The position numbers were made by a program, and so were the translations under genes. DNA of 64,000 nt from assembly GCA_022071955.1 (NCBI GenBank), contig JAJVIM010000043.1, positions 1 to 64,000 of the forward strand. Direction: 5' to 3'. Below the pieces are notes generated by a model. The model was not told the DNA's origin and did no database searches. It saw only the letters and a program-made list of their open reading frames with translations. This document shows, one piece after another, positions 40,568-47,977 of this stretch. The stretch is from Anaerolineae bacterium. GTDB lineage: Bacteria > Chloroflexota > Anaerolineae > 4572-78 > J111. Every line of letters begins with the position of its first letter. Positions within the stretch are counted from its first letter, which is position 1.

Positions 40568-41393
40568 GAGTCAACTCCTGTCTGGCCTGTGCTAACTGGT
40601 CGCTTTTGGTGACGGCCCGGCCGTGCCAACTGTAATCGGCTTCCAAAAAAGAAACGCCTTTGCCTTTGATGGTGTGAGCGATGAGAATGGCGGGTTTGTC
40701 GGTTACCTGTTGCAGTGCGGTGAGGCTGGCGATGACGGCTTCAATGTTGTGGCCGTCCACTTCGGCAACGTGCCAGCCAAACGACAGCCACTTTTGGGCC
40801 AGCGGCTCCAGCCCCATTTCACGGCTGATTGGCCCCATTTCCTGATATTTGTTGTAATCCAGAATGGCCGTGAGCCGGATGGTGCCAAAGTGAGCCGCGG
40901 CCATGGCCGCTTCCCACACCTGGCCGGCTTCGCACTCGCCATCGCCGAGCAAAACGTAAGTGCGGTAATTTTTGCCCGCCAGCCGCGCCCCCAGTTGCGA
41001 GCCAACGCCAAACGACAGCCCCTGCCCCAGCGAGCCGGTGGTGGCCTCGACGCCGGGCATCAGCCCTTTGATGGGGTGGCCCTGCACCGGGCTGTCTACC
41101 TCGCGCAGCCGCCAGATTTCGCTGCGGTCAAAGTAGCCGGCGTGGGCCAGCGCGGCGTACAGCAGCGGCGCGGCGTGGCCTTTGCTCATAATAAAACGGT
41201 CGCGCTCCGGCCAGTCCGGCTCGTCGGGCCGGTAGTTGAGAATGCCGCCAAAAAAGAGGGCGGCCACCAGCTCAACCGCCGAGTAGGAACTGGACACGTG
41301 CCCCGACCCGGCTTTGGTGGTCATTTCCAGAATATCGAGCCGGAGCTTGCGGCACAGTTCGGTTAAGTCTTGGGTGTTTAGGGGTTCAGGCAT
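40554..41393 (-). CDS. Transketolase-like N-terminal subunit
   Basis: A 279-residue TPP-binding subunit. TPP/metal motif GDGECEAGQVWEAAMAA ends in DYNKYQ; substrate/TPP histidines are in KAGSGHVSSSYS and SKGHAAPLLYAAL. The ATG at 41393 has AAGGAG five bases upstream and is preferred to the in-frame ATG at 41444. With the downstream C-terminal subunit it makes a heterotetrameric transketolase. Its operon contains a PfkB kinase and an isomerase, so it probably works in a peripheral sugar route and not in the housekeeping pentose phosphate pathway. Confidence 0.9.
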   Translation of the reverse strand: MPEPLNTQDLTELCRKLRLDILEMTTKAGSGHVSSSYSAVELVAALFFGGILNYRPDEPDWPERDRFIMSKGHAAPLLYAALAHAGYFDRSEIWRLREVDSPVQGHPIKGLMPGVEATTGSLGQGLSFGVGSQLGARLAGKNYRTYVLLGDGECEAGQVWEAAMAAAHFGTIRLTAILDYNKYQEMGPISREMGLEPLAQKWLSFGWHVAEVDGHNIEAVIASLTALQQVTDKPAILIAHTIKGKGVSFLEADYSWHGRAVTKSDQLAQARQELTHGTR

Positions 41394-41412
41394 AATTGCT
41401 CCTTGCGTGCTG

Positions 41413-41452
41413 CGTGTTGCGAAAAAAATTGATAAACGGAACACGCAACACG
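41413..41452. repeat. Nine-base inverted repeat between PfkB and transketolase genes
   Basis: CGTGTTGCG (41413-41421) and CGCAACACG (41444-41452) flank 22 bases. It is intercistronic and may be a small processing hairpin or a repeat remnant. Confidence 0.4.
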
Positions 41453-41457
41453 GTATT

Positions 41458-42420
41458 TTATGCAGTCGCTGTTAAAAAAGTCGCCACATCTGCCGCTGTG
41501 GGCAGGGCCGGAATCACGCCCTGTTTGGTGGCCGTCAGCGCGCCGACGGCGTTGGCGTAGCGCAAAATACGGCTCAAAATTGATGGCTCAAGCCGGGCGC
41601 GCCAGTCGCCGCCGGCAATCAGTTGGGTCAGCAGCCCGGCGGTAAAGGCGTCACCGCAGCCCACGCCGTCTACCGTTGGCACGGCGAAGCCCGGCACATG
41701 CGCCCCGCCGCCGGCTGCGTAAAAATAGCTGCCGGCCGGCCCCAGCGTTACCACCACCAGCGCCGGCCCGCTGTCGAGTAGTTTTTGGCTGCCGGCGGCC
41801 AGATCGCGGCTGCCGGTGAGCAGCTCCAGCTCGGCGTCGTTCACTTTTACCAGATCGGCCCGGGGCAGCATCGTTCGCATCACGCCGGCGGCCTCGGCGG
41901 GGCTGGGCCACAGGGCGGGCCGGTAATTCACATCAAACGAGACCAGCGCCCCGGCCTCTCTGGCCAGCTCCACCGCGGCGAGCGTGGCGCTGCGGCTGGG
42001 TTCGTTGATCAGGCTGATGGAGCCAAAATGGAACACCTTGGCCTGCCGCAGCAGGTCGGCATCCAGTTCGTCGGCCCGGAGGCGCATGTCCGCGCCGGGG
42101 TTGCGGTAAAAAATGAACTCCGGCGTGTTCTCATCGATGAGGGCCACAAACACCAGCGTGGTGCGGGCGTCGGCATCAAAGCGGATGCCGCGCGTTTCGA
42201 CGCCTTCTGTGGCCAGTGTTTCGCGTAGATAGTGACCAAACGCATCGTCGCCCACTTTGCCAATAAAGGCGCTGGCCGCGCCCAGCCGGGCGGCAGCCAC
42301 GGCCACGTTGGCCGGCGCGCCACCGGGTTTGGGGTGAAACGCGCTCACCTCAACCAGCCGGCGGCCCACTTCGGCGGGGAACATATCGATGAGCAGTTCG
42401 CCCAGGCAAACAATGTCCAT
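41458..42420 (-). CDS. PfkB-family sugar kinase (fructokinase-like)
   Basis: A 320-residue ribokinase-superfamily kinase. GGAPANVAVAAARLGA near the start and DGVGCGDAFTAGLL near the end are the two PfkB signatures; the catalytic aspartate lies in GCGDAF, with Cys in place of the common Ala. It is closest to fructokinases, but the family also phosphorylates ribose, KDG and tagatose-6-phosphate. It follows the TIM-barrel isomerase by four bases, so it may phosphorylate the ketose that enzyme makes. Confidence 0.9.
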   Translation of the reverse strand: MDIVCLGELLIDMFPAEVGRRLVEVSAFHPKPGGAPANVAVAAARLGAASAFIGKVGDDAFGHYLRETLATEGVETRGIRFDADARTTLVFVALIDENTPEFIFYRNPGADMRLRADELDADLLRQAKVFHFGSISLINEPSRSATLAAVELAREAGALVSFDVNYRPALWPSPAEAAGVMRTMLPRADLVKVNDAELELLTGSRDLAAGSQKLLDSGPALVVVTLGPAGSYFYAAGGGAHVPGFAVPTVDGVGCGDAFTAGLLTQLIAGGDWRARLEPSILSRILRYANAVGALTATKQGVIPALPTAADVATFLTATA

Positions 42421-42424
42421 CGGT

Positions 42425-43405
42425 TTACTGCCCGCCGAGCATACGGCGCATCAACTGCGAAATTTTGACGGCATCCGAAGTTTGGAAGCATTCGCGCAAT
42501 TCGGCGCGGGGGACGCGGTCAATCAACTCCAGGGCAAAATGCAGGTTGCGAATGCTTTCGGCGACGACCTGCTCCGGCGGTTCGCGGTAGGGGAACAGGT
42601 CCAGCCCGTACCAGCCGTCGTAGCCCCATTCATCGAGCCAGAACATGGCTTCGACGGTTTCCCACAGGTTGACCGTGCCGACAATCACGTCGTCATCAAA
42701 CAGCTTCCAGTTGTCGTTCCAGTGAGTGTGCATCAGTTTGCCGTAACGGCAGGCCAGCGCAATCGATTCGGCCAGGTTTTCTTTCATAATGAAGGCGTGG
42801 CCCATATCGATGTTGATGCCCAGGTTGGGGCGGTTGATCTCGTTGATGATGGTCATGCAGTGGCCGATGGTGGGCAGCAGAATGTGAGTGCGCGGCTCAA
42901 AGGCTTTGTATTCCAGCACAATTTTTTGCTGCGGGTTGTGGTCGCACCATTCGGCCAAGCCGGCTACCAGATCATCGAGCCGCTGGCGGTGGTCAATTTG
43001 AAAGGGGTAATCGTAGCCATCCTGCGCCGGCCAGTAAACCATCACCTCGGCTTCCATGTGCTGGGCAATGTCGGTGGTGCGCTTGGCCAGATCGATGGCT
43101 TCGCGGCGCAGTTTGGCGTTTGGGTTAGAGAACTGGCCAAATTTCCATTTGGGATCGACCCACAGGTGGGGGCAAAATTGCACAATTTTCAGCCCCAAAT
43201 CGTCGGCCAGCGCCTTGAGCGGCTTGTAGCTGGCGTCGGTTACTTCGGTGGGGTAGTGCATTTCCAGCCCGCCCACACCCGGCACCGATGCGGCCAGTTT
43301 AAACCGCTCTTCAATGGTTTTGTCGGGCCGATAGCCGGCCTTCACAAAGCGGTCGCTGGTAGCGCCCAAAAACCAGATACCCGTTGAAACTTTCAATTGC
43401 TTCAT
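42425..43405 (-). CDS. Xylose-isomerase-like TIM-barrel sugar isomerase/epimerase
   Basis: A 326-residue AP_endonuc_2 TIM barrel. Metal-binding residues are evident in IVLEYKAFEPR (Glu), LGINIDMGHAF (Asp, His) and LMHTHWNDNW (His/Asp). The start at 43405 is set by AGGAGG nine bases upstream; the in-frame ATG at 43477 has no such site. The family includes rhamnose isomerase-like and D-apiose isomerase enzymes as well as tagatose epimerases. As first enzyme gene after the GntR regulator, it probably opens this branch by converting an aldose to a ketose. Confidence 0.85.
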   Translation of the reverse strand: MKQLKVSTGIWFLGATSDRFVKAGYRPDKTIEERFKLAASVPGVGGLEMHYPTEVTDASYKPLKALADDLGLKIVQFCPHLWVDPKWKFGQFSNPNAKLRREAIDLAKRTTDIAQHMEAEVMVYWPAQDGYDYPFQIDHRQRLDDLVAGLAEWCDHNPQQKIVLEYKAFEPRTHILLPTIGHCMTIINEINRPNLGINIDMGHAFIMKENLAESIALACRYGKLMHTHWNDNWKLFDDDVIVGTVNLWETVEAMFWLDEWGYDGWYGLDLFPYREPPEQVVAESIRNLHFALELIDRVPRAELRECFQTSDAVKISQLMRRMLGGQ

Positions 43406-43488
43406 TGCATGAGACCTCCTTTGGTCTGAAAGATTTTTGTTATTTGTCACTGATACTGACTGCTTCAAGGCTAACAAGTGGCTCTTTT

Positions 43489-44220
43489 TTAATCCCGCAG
43501 TTCGTTATAGAGCGCGTAACGGTCGCCGCGATGGTACAGGCGCAAAAATTCAACCGGGATATTCTGGTCGGAGTAGGTGACCCGCTCAATGAAGAGCAGC
43601 GCCGCCCCCGGCGCAACGCCCAGCCGGGCCGCCAGTTTGGGCGAGGCGGTGATGGCCCGGATAACCTGCGTGGCCCGCACCAGCCGGATGCCGTATTTTG
43701 TTTCCAAAAGTTCGCGTAGCGGTTCGCGGGCGTAATCGGCCTGCAATATGCCGGGGCAATAGCGATGCACCAGATGCGATTGTTCAATGCTCATCGGCTG
43801 CTCGTCGGCCAGCCGCAGCCGTTCCAGCCGGGCCAGCTCTGTTTCCGGTTCAACCTCCAGCCTGGCGGCGATGTCGGCCGGGGCGGGGATGAGTTCGGCG
43901 GCCAATATTTGGGTGCCCGGTTTGTAGTTGCGCTGGCGCATGTCTTCGGTAAAGCTGATGATCCGGTTGATGCCCTGTTCCACCGTTGGCTGGGCCACAA
44001 AGGTGCCCCGGCCGCGCTGGCGGTTGACCAGCCCCTCGTTGACCAGCGCGTCAAAGGCCTGCCGCACGGTAACCCGGCTGACACTGTACTGCTCAATCAA
44101 CTCCGACTCCGAAGGCAGCATATCGCCGGGCTGCCAGTTGCCGTTCACAATATTTGCCCGCAGAATTTCGTAGAGTTGATGATAAATTGGCAGTTTGCTG
44201 TCGCGGATGATCTCTTTCAT
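43489..44220 (-). CDS. GntR-family regulator with UTRA domain (second)
   Basis: Residues 1-75 are a winged helix (LPIYHQLYEILRANI ... YSVSRVTVRQAFDALVNEGL) and the rest is a UTRA ligand domain, the HutC/FadR-type layout shared with the regulator at 12769. The ATG at 44220 (243 residues) is preferred: the in-frame ATG at 44250 would leave only about ten bases of leader from the predicted promoter and has no Shine-Dalgarno. It most likely represses the isomerase/PfkB/transketolase operon downstream and itself. Confidence 0.9.
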   Translation of the reverse strand: MKEIIRDSKLPIYHQLYEILRANIVNGNWQPGDMLPSESELIEQYSVSRVTVRQAFDALVNEGLVNRQRGRGTFVAQPTVEQGINRIISFTEDMRQRNYKPGTQILAAELIPAPADIAARLEVEPETELARLERLRLADEQPMSIEQSHLVHRYCPGILQADYAREPLRELLETKYGIRLVRATQVIRAITASPKLAARLGVAPGAALLFIERVTYSDQNIPVEFLRLYHRGDRYALYNELRD

Positions 44221-44242
44221 GGGCCTCGCTGAATAAGGAAAG

Positions 44243-44280
44243 AATGTCATAATGTTAGAATGTTATAATATTACAATATT
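44243..44280. promoter_or_regulatory. Octamer direct repeats and AATATT arms, candidate GntR operator
   Basis: Three octamers in a row (AATGTCAT, AATGTTAG, AATGTTAT; 44243-44266) run into AATATTACAATATT (44267-44280). The segment overlaps the -10 box and start site of the GntR promoter, and TGTTATAA is shared with the operator region of the other GntR gene. Confidence 0.5.
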
Positions 44281-44296
44281 TCGTTATTGAAGTCAA
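44268..44296 (-). promoter_or_regulatory. Sigma70-type promoter of the GntR-led sugar operon
   Basis: On the minus strand TTGACT (44291-44296), 17 bases, TAATAT (44268-44273). Expected start is near 44261. Confidence 0.6.
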
Positions 44297-44533
44297 TAGC
44301 TTTGGCGGCCAAACCGGAGCTGCTGTAACGTTTCCATCCCCAACTAATTTTAGGTAAATTTTAGAGTCCTATTAATTTTGCTTAAAGTCAGACAGCCGGG
44401 CTTGTATTACACTAGAGTTACGAAGGTTGTGGTAATTTGACCGTAAATCCCGGCCCAGCCAGCCCGAGCAGCGGTTTGCCTGATGTTTTGATTTTGGCTG
44501 TCTGGATAATGAAATGAACAAATCAGGGGCACA
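44297..44533. other. Divergent intergenic region without a gene
   Basis: Together with 44221-44296 this gap is 313 bases. No reading frame of note is present. A nine-base inverted repeat CAGACAGCC (44389-44397) / GGCTGTCTG (44496-44504) brackets the probable leader of the plus-strand small membrane protein gene. I could not fix a promoter for that gene. Confidence 0.5.
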
Positions 44534-44752
44534 ATGAGCCAGAGCTTTAAATCTATTCCCTATTTCCTGGCCGGTTTTGTAACAATCATTCTGGTTTTCT
44601 CGATGATTTTGTGGCAAAAGCTGGGAGCAGGGCCAACTGATTCAATCGATGACACCAATGATCAAACCATCTGGTTGCTGCTGGGGTTGCTACTGGTGGC
44701 GGTTTTTGGCCTGGGCGCATTTGTAATGTACGCTCTGGTCCATTTTTTGTGA
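44534..44752 (+). CDS. Small two-helix membrane protein
   Basis: A 72-residue protein with two hydrophobic helices (YFLAGFVTIILVFSMILW and TIWLLLGLLLVAVFGLGAFVMYAL) joined by an acidic loop (DSIDDTNDQ). AGGGG lies seven bases before the ATG. No family is recognised. It precedes the HEAT-repeat and H+-ATPase genes on the same strand, so a link to the pump is possible but unproven. Confidence 0.6.
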   Translation: MSQSFKSIPYFLAGFVTIILVFSMILWQKLGAGPTDSIDDTNDQTIWLLLGLLLVAVFGLGAFVMYALVHFL

Positions 44753-44809
44753 AATAACCGGCCGATTAGCACTGCCAAACAGTTAAATTGAGGAGGAAAT
44801 CTAAGAATT

Positions 44810-45385
44810 ATGGTAACTTTTCATCGATCACCGGGGCTGGACTACGGCCAAAAAGCCTCGGAGCAACAACAAAAAATAGCGGCCCTGATTACCCGCCTCG
44901 GCGGCAAACGGGGCATCGACCGACAACGGGCGCGGCAAAAACTGGTCAAAATTGGGAACGAAGCCGTTGTGCCGTTGATAGATGCTTTCCGGCACAACCG
45001 GGCCGAACATGTTCACTGGGAAGCCGCCAAGGCGCTGAGCAAAATTGGCAGCCAGCAGGCGGTTAATGTTTTGATCGAAGCGCTCGATGATGAGGATGCC
45101 GGGGTGCGCTGGCTGGCAGCCGAAGGACTGGTCGCCATTGGCCAGAGCGCGGTGCGGCCGTTGCTAAAGACGCTGGAGCAAAATTCTGGCTCGGTGCGGC
45201 TGCGCGAAGGCGCGCATCATATTGTGCATGATTTCATTGACAAACGCATTTTAGACGACACCTACCAAACATTGCTGAAGCCGGTGCTGTGGGCGCTCGA
45301 GGACATTGAGCCGGTGCTGGAGGTGCCCGTGGCGGCCTCCGAAGCGCTGCGCACCTTAAGTGATCTTGGCGACACCGACTCATAA
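44810..45385 (+). CDS. HEAT-repeat protein
   Basis: A 191-residue all-helical protein with PBS-lyase/HEAT-type repeats: VPLIDAFRHNRAEHVHWEAAKALSKIG, VNVLIEALDDEDAGVRWLAAEGLVAIG and VRPLLKTLEQNSGSVRLREGA. Such proteins are protein-interaction scaffolds. GAGGAGGAAA lies upstream at about ten bases. It is 66 bases before the P-type ATPase and could modulate it. Confidence 0.8.
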   Translation: MVTFHRSPGLDYGQKASEQQQKIAALITRLGGKRGIDRQRARQKLVKIGNEAVVPLIDAFRHNRAEHVHWEAAKALSKIGSQQAVNVLIEALDDEDAGVRWLAAEGLVAIGQSAVRPLLKTLEQNSGSVRLREGAHHIVHDFIDKRILDDTYQTLLKPVLWALEDIEPVLEVPVAASEALRTLSDLGDTDS

Positions 45386-45451
45386 CGCCCACCCCTCGGC
45401 GCAGCCAGAAAACAGAAGCCTCAAGGCCGCCCATCCGGGGGTGAAAAATTA

Positions 45452-47977
45452 ATGAGTGATCAGAAAGGGAACCAAAAGATGTCAACCCTAAATCCCGTTG
45501 AGGCACACATCGCTCCCAACGCTGCAAAAACACCAAACGGCAGTTCCGCCACGTTAACTCTGCCCGAGCTGGAATCCCAACTGCAAAGCTCGGACGATGG
45601 TCTCGGCCAGGTTGAGGCGGAACAGCGCCTGGCGCGCTACGGCTACAATGAGCTGGTTGAAAAGAAATCCAACCCGCTGCTAAAACTGCTCTCTTATTTT
45701 TGGGGGCCAATTCCGTGGATGATTGAAGTGGCCGCGCTGTTGTCGCTGTTGGTGGGCCGCTGGGCCGATCTGGCCATCATTCTGGCCTTGCTGGCGGTCA
45801 ATGCGCTGGTCGGTTTTTGGGAAGAGTACCAGGCCGGCAATACCATTGCCGCCCTCAAAGCCAAATTGGCCTTGCAGGCCCGGGTGCGGCGCGACAAAAC
45901 CTGGCGGCTGATCCCGGCCCGCGAACTTGTGCCCGGCGATGTGATCCGGCTGCGTTTGGGTGATATAATCCCCGCCGATGCCCGGCTGCTGGCCGGCGAT
46001 CCTGTTTCGGTTGACCAATCCGCCCTCACCGGCGAGTCGCTGCCGGTGACCCGCCAGACGGGTGACACCGTTTACTCCGGTTCCATTCTCAAGCAGGGCG
46101 AAATCGAGGCGCTGGTTTACGCCACCGGCTCGGAAACTTACTTTGCCAAAACCGCGCAGATGGTGCAGGAAGCCCACACCGTTAGCCATTTTCAGCGAGC
46201 TATTCTGAAAATTGGTGATTATCTGATTGTGCTGGCGGTGAGTCTGGTCATTCTGATTTTGGCCGTGGCCCTGTTCCGCGGCGATAATTTGCTGACCACC
46301 CTCCAATTTGCCCTGATTTTGACGGTGGCCGCCATTCCGGTGGCTATGCCAACCGTGCTGTCGGTGACAATGGCGGTTGGCGCCCGGCTGCTGGCCAAAA
46401 AAGAGGCGATTGTCAGCCGGCTGGCCTCGGTGGAAGAAATGGCCGGCATCGATGTGCTCTGTTCCGACAAAACCGGCACTTTAACCCAAAACAGCCTCAC
46501 CCTGGGCCAGCCGTTCACCGTAACCGGCGTTTCGGCCAGCGACGTGATTTTAGCCGCGGCTCTGGCTTCGCGCGCCGAAAACCAGGACCCCATCGATCTG
46601 GCGGTGCTCAGCGGGCTGGCCGCGGAAGAGCAGCTCAAACCCTATCGCGTTACTCATTTTCAGCCGTTTGACCCGGTTCACAAGCGCACCGAAGCCACGG
46701 TATCCGGGCCAAATGCGCCTATTTTTCAGGTGAGCAAAGGCGCGCCCCAGGTTATACTGGAACTGGTCACTAATGCCGACCAGGTGCGGGCCGCGGTTGA
46801 GCAGGCTGTCAACGAGTTTGCCCGCCGTGGGTTTCGCTCGCTGGGAGTAGCCCGCACCGATACCGCTGGCAAGTGGCAATTTTTGGGCGTGCTGCCGCTG
46901 TACGATCCGCCCCGCGAAGACTCGCGGCAGACGATTGAAACCGCTCAACAGATGGGCGTTCGGGTTAAAATGATTACCGGCGACCAACTGGCCATCGCCC
47001 GCGAAATTGCCCACCAGCTAAATCTAAACTCCAATTTGCTGGATGCCGGCGTGTTTGGCGAAACCGGTCATCATCAGGCCGGCCAACTGGCCGACGCCAT
47101 TGAACAGGCCGATGGTTTTGCCCAGGTTTTCCCGGAGCACAAATATCACATTGTCGATGTGCTCCAGCAGCGCGGCCACATTGTGGGGATGACCGGCGAT
47201 GGCGTTAATGATGCGCCGGCGTTAAAAAAGGCCGATGCCGGTATCGCTGTGTCCGGGGCTACCGACGCCGCCCGTTCCGCCGCCGACATTGTTTTGCTGA
47301 CGCCCGGCCTGTCGGTCATCATCGATGCGATTAAAGAAAGCCGCAAAATTTTTCGGCGGATGAACAGCTACGCCATCTATCGTATTGCCGAGACAATCCG
47401 GGTGCTGTTATTTATGACGCTGTCTATTTTGGTGTTTAACTTTTACCCGGTGACGGCGGTTATGATTGTGCTGCTGGCGTTGCTCAACGATGGGGCCATT
47501 CTGTCAATTGCCTATGATCACACTCACTATTCCAACAAACCCGAAGCCTGGAATATGCGCCACGTGCTGGGCGTGGCCACTGTTTTGGGCGTTACCGGCG
47601 TGATTGCCAGTTTTGGGTTGTTCTATTTGGCCGAGCGGGTGTTTCACTTAAGCCAGCCGCTGACCCAAAGCCTGATGTACCTCAAGCTTTCGGTGGCCGG
47701 CCATTTGACGATTTTTGTCACCCGCACCCGCGGCCCATTCTGGTCTATCCGGCCGGCCCGGCTGCTGCTGGGCGCGGTGCTGGGCACCCAGATTGTGGCC
47801 ACCCTGATTGCCGTTTACGGCGTATTTATGACCCCGCTGGGCTGGGATTGGGCCTTGTTTGTGTGGGGCTATTCGCTGGCATGGTTCCTGCTGAACGATG
47901 TTGTGAAACGGCTGGCGTACCGAATACTTGATCACAATCGGCCCAGCCTGCTCACTGCCGGGCTGCGACGGCTTTGA
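45452..47977 (+). CDS. P-type H+-exporting ATPase (type IIIA, Pma1-like)
   Basis: An 841-residue P-type ATPase. D339 in CSDKTGTLTQN is phosphorylated, LTGESLPV is the dephosphorylation loop, MITGDQLAIAREIAHQLN and TGDGVNDAPALKKADAGIAV form the ATP-site hinge, and AAIPVAMPTVLSVTMAVGA is the M4 ion-path helix typical of plasma-membrane proton pumps. The length and lack of heavy-metal-binding domains agree. It expels protons at the cost of ATP. A second ATG at 45479 with AAGGGA upstream is an equally good start (832 residues). It is convergent with the glucosidase gene; the stops abut. Confidence 0.93.
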   Translation: MSDQKGNQKMSTLNPVEAHIAPNAAKTPNGSSATLTLPELESQLQSSDDGLGQVEAEQRLARYGYNELVEKKSNPLLKLLSYFWGPIPWMIEVAALLSLLVGRWADLAIILALLAVNALVGFWEEYQAGNTIAALKAKLALQARVRRDKTWRLIPARELVPGDVIRLRLGDIIPADARLLAGDPVSVDQSALTGESLPVTRQTGDTVYSGSILKQGEIEALVYATGSETYFAKTAQMVQEAHTVSHFQRAILKIGDYLIVLAVSLVILILAVALFRGDNLLTTLQFALILTVAAIPVAMPTVLSVTMAVGARLLAKKEAIVSRLASVEEMAGIDVLCSDKTGTLTQNSLTLGQPFTVTGVSASDVILAAALASRAENQDPIDLAVLSGLAAEEQLKPYRVTHFQPFDPVHKRTEATVSGPNAPIFQVSKGAPQVILELVTNADQVRAAVEQAVNEFARRGFRSLGVARTDTAGKWQFLGVLPLYDPPREDSRQTIETAQQMGVRVKMITGDQLAIAREIAHQLNLNSNLLDAGVFGETGHHQAGQLADAIEQADGFAQVFPEHKYHIVDVLQQRGHIVGMTGDGVNDAPALKKADAGIAVSGATDAARSAADIVLLTPGLSVIIDAIKESRKIFRRMNSYAIYRIAETIRVLLFMTLSILVFNFYPVTAVMIVLLALLNDGAILSIAYDHTHYSNKPEAWNMRHVLGVATVLGVTGVIASFGLFYLAERVFHLSQPLTQSLMYLKLSVAGHLTIFVTRTRGPFWSIRPARLLLGAVLGTQIVATLIAVYGVFMTPLGWDWALFVWGYSLAWFLLNDVVKRLAYRILDHNRPSLLTAGLRRL

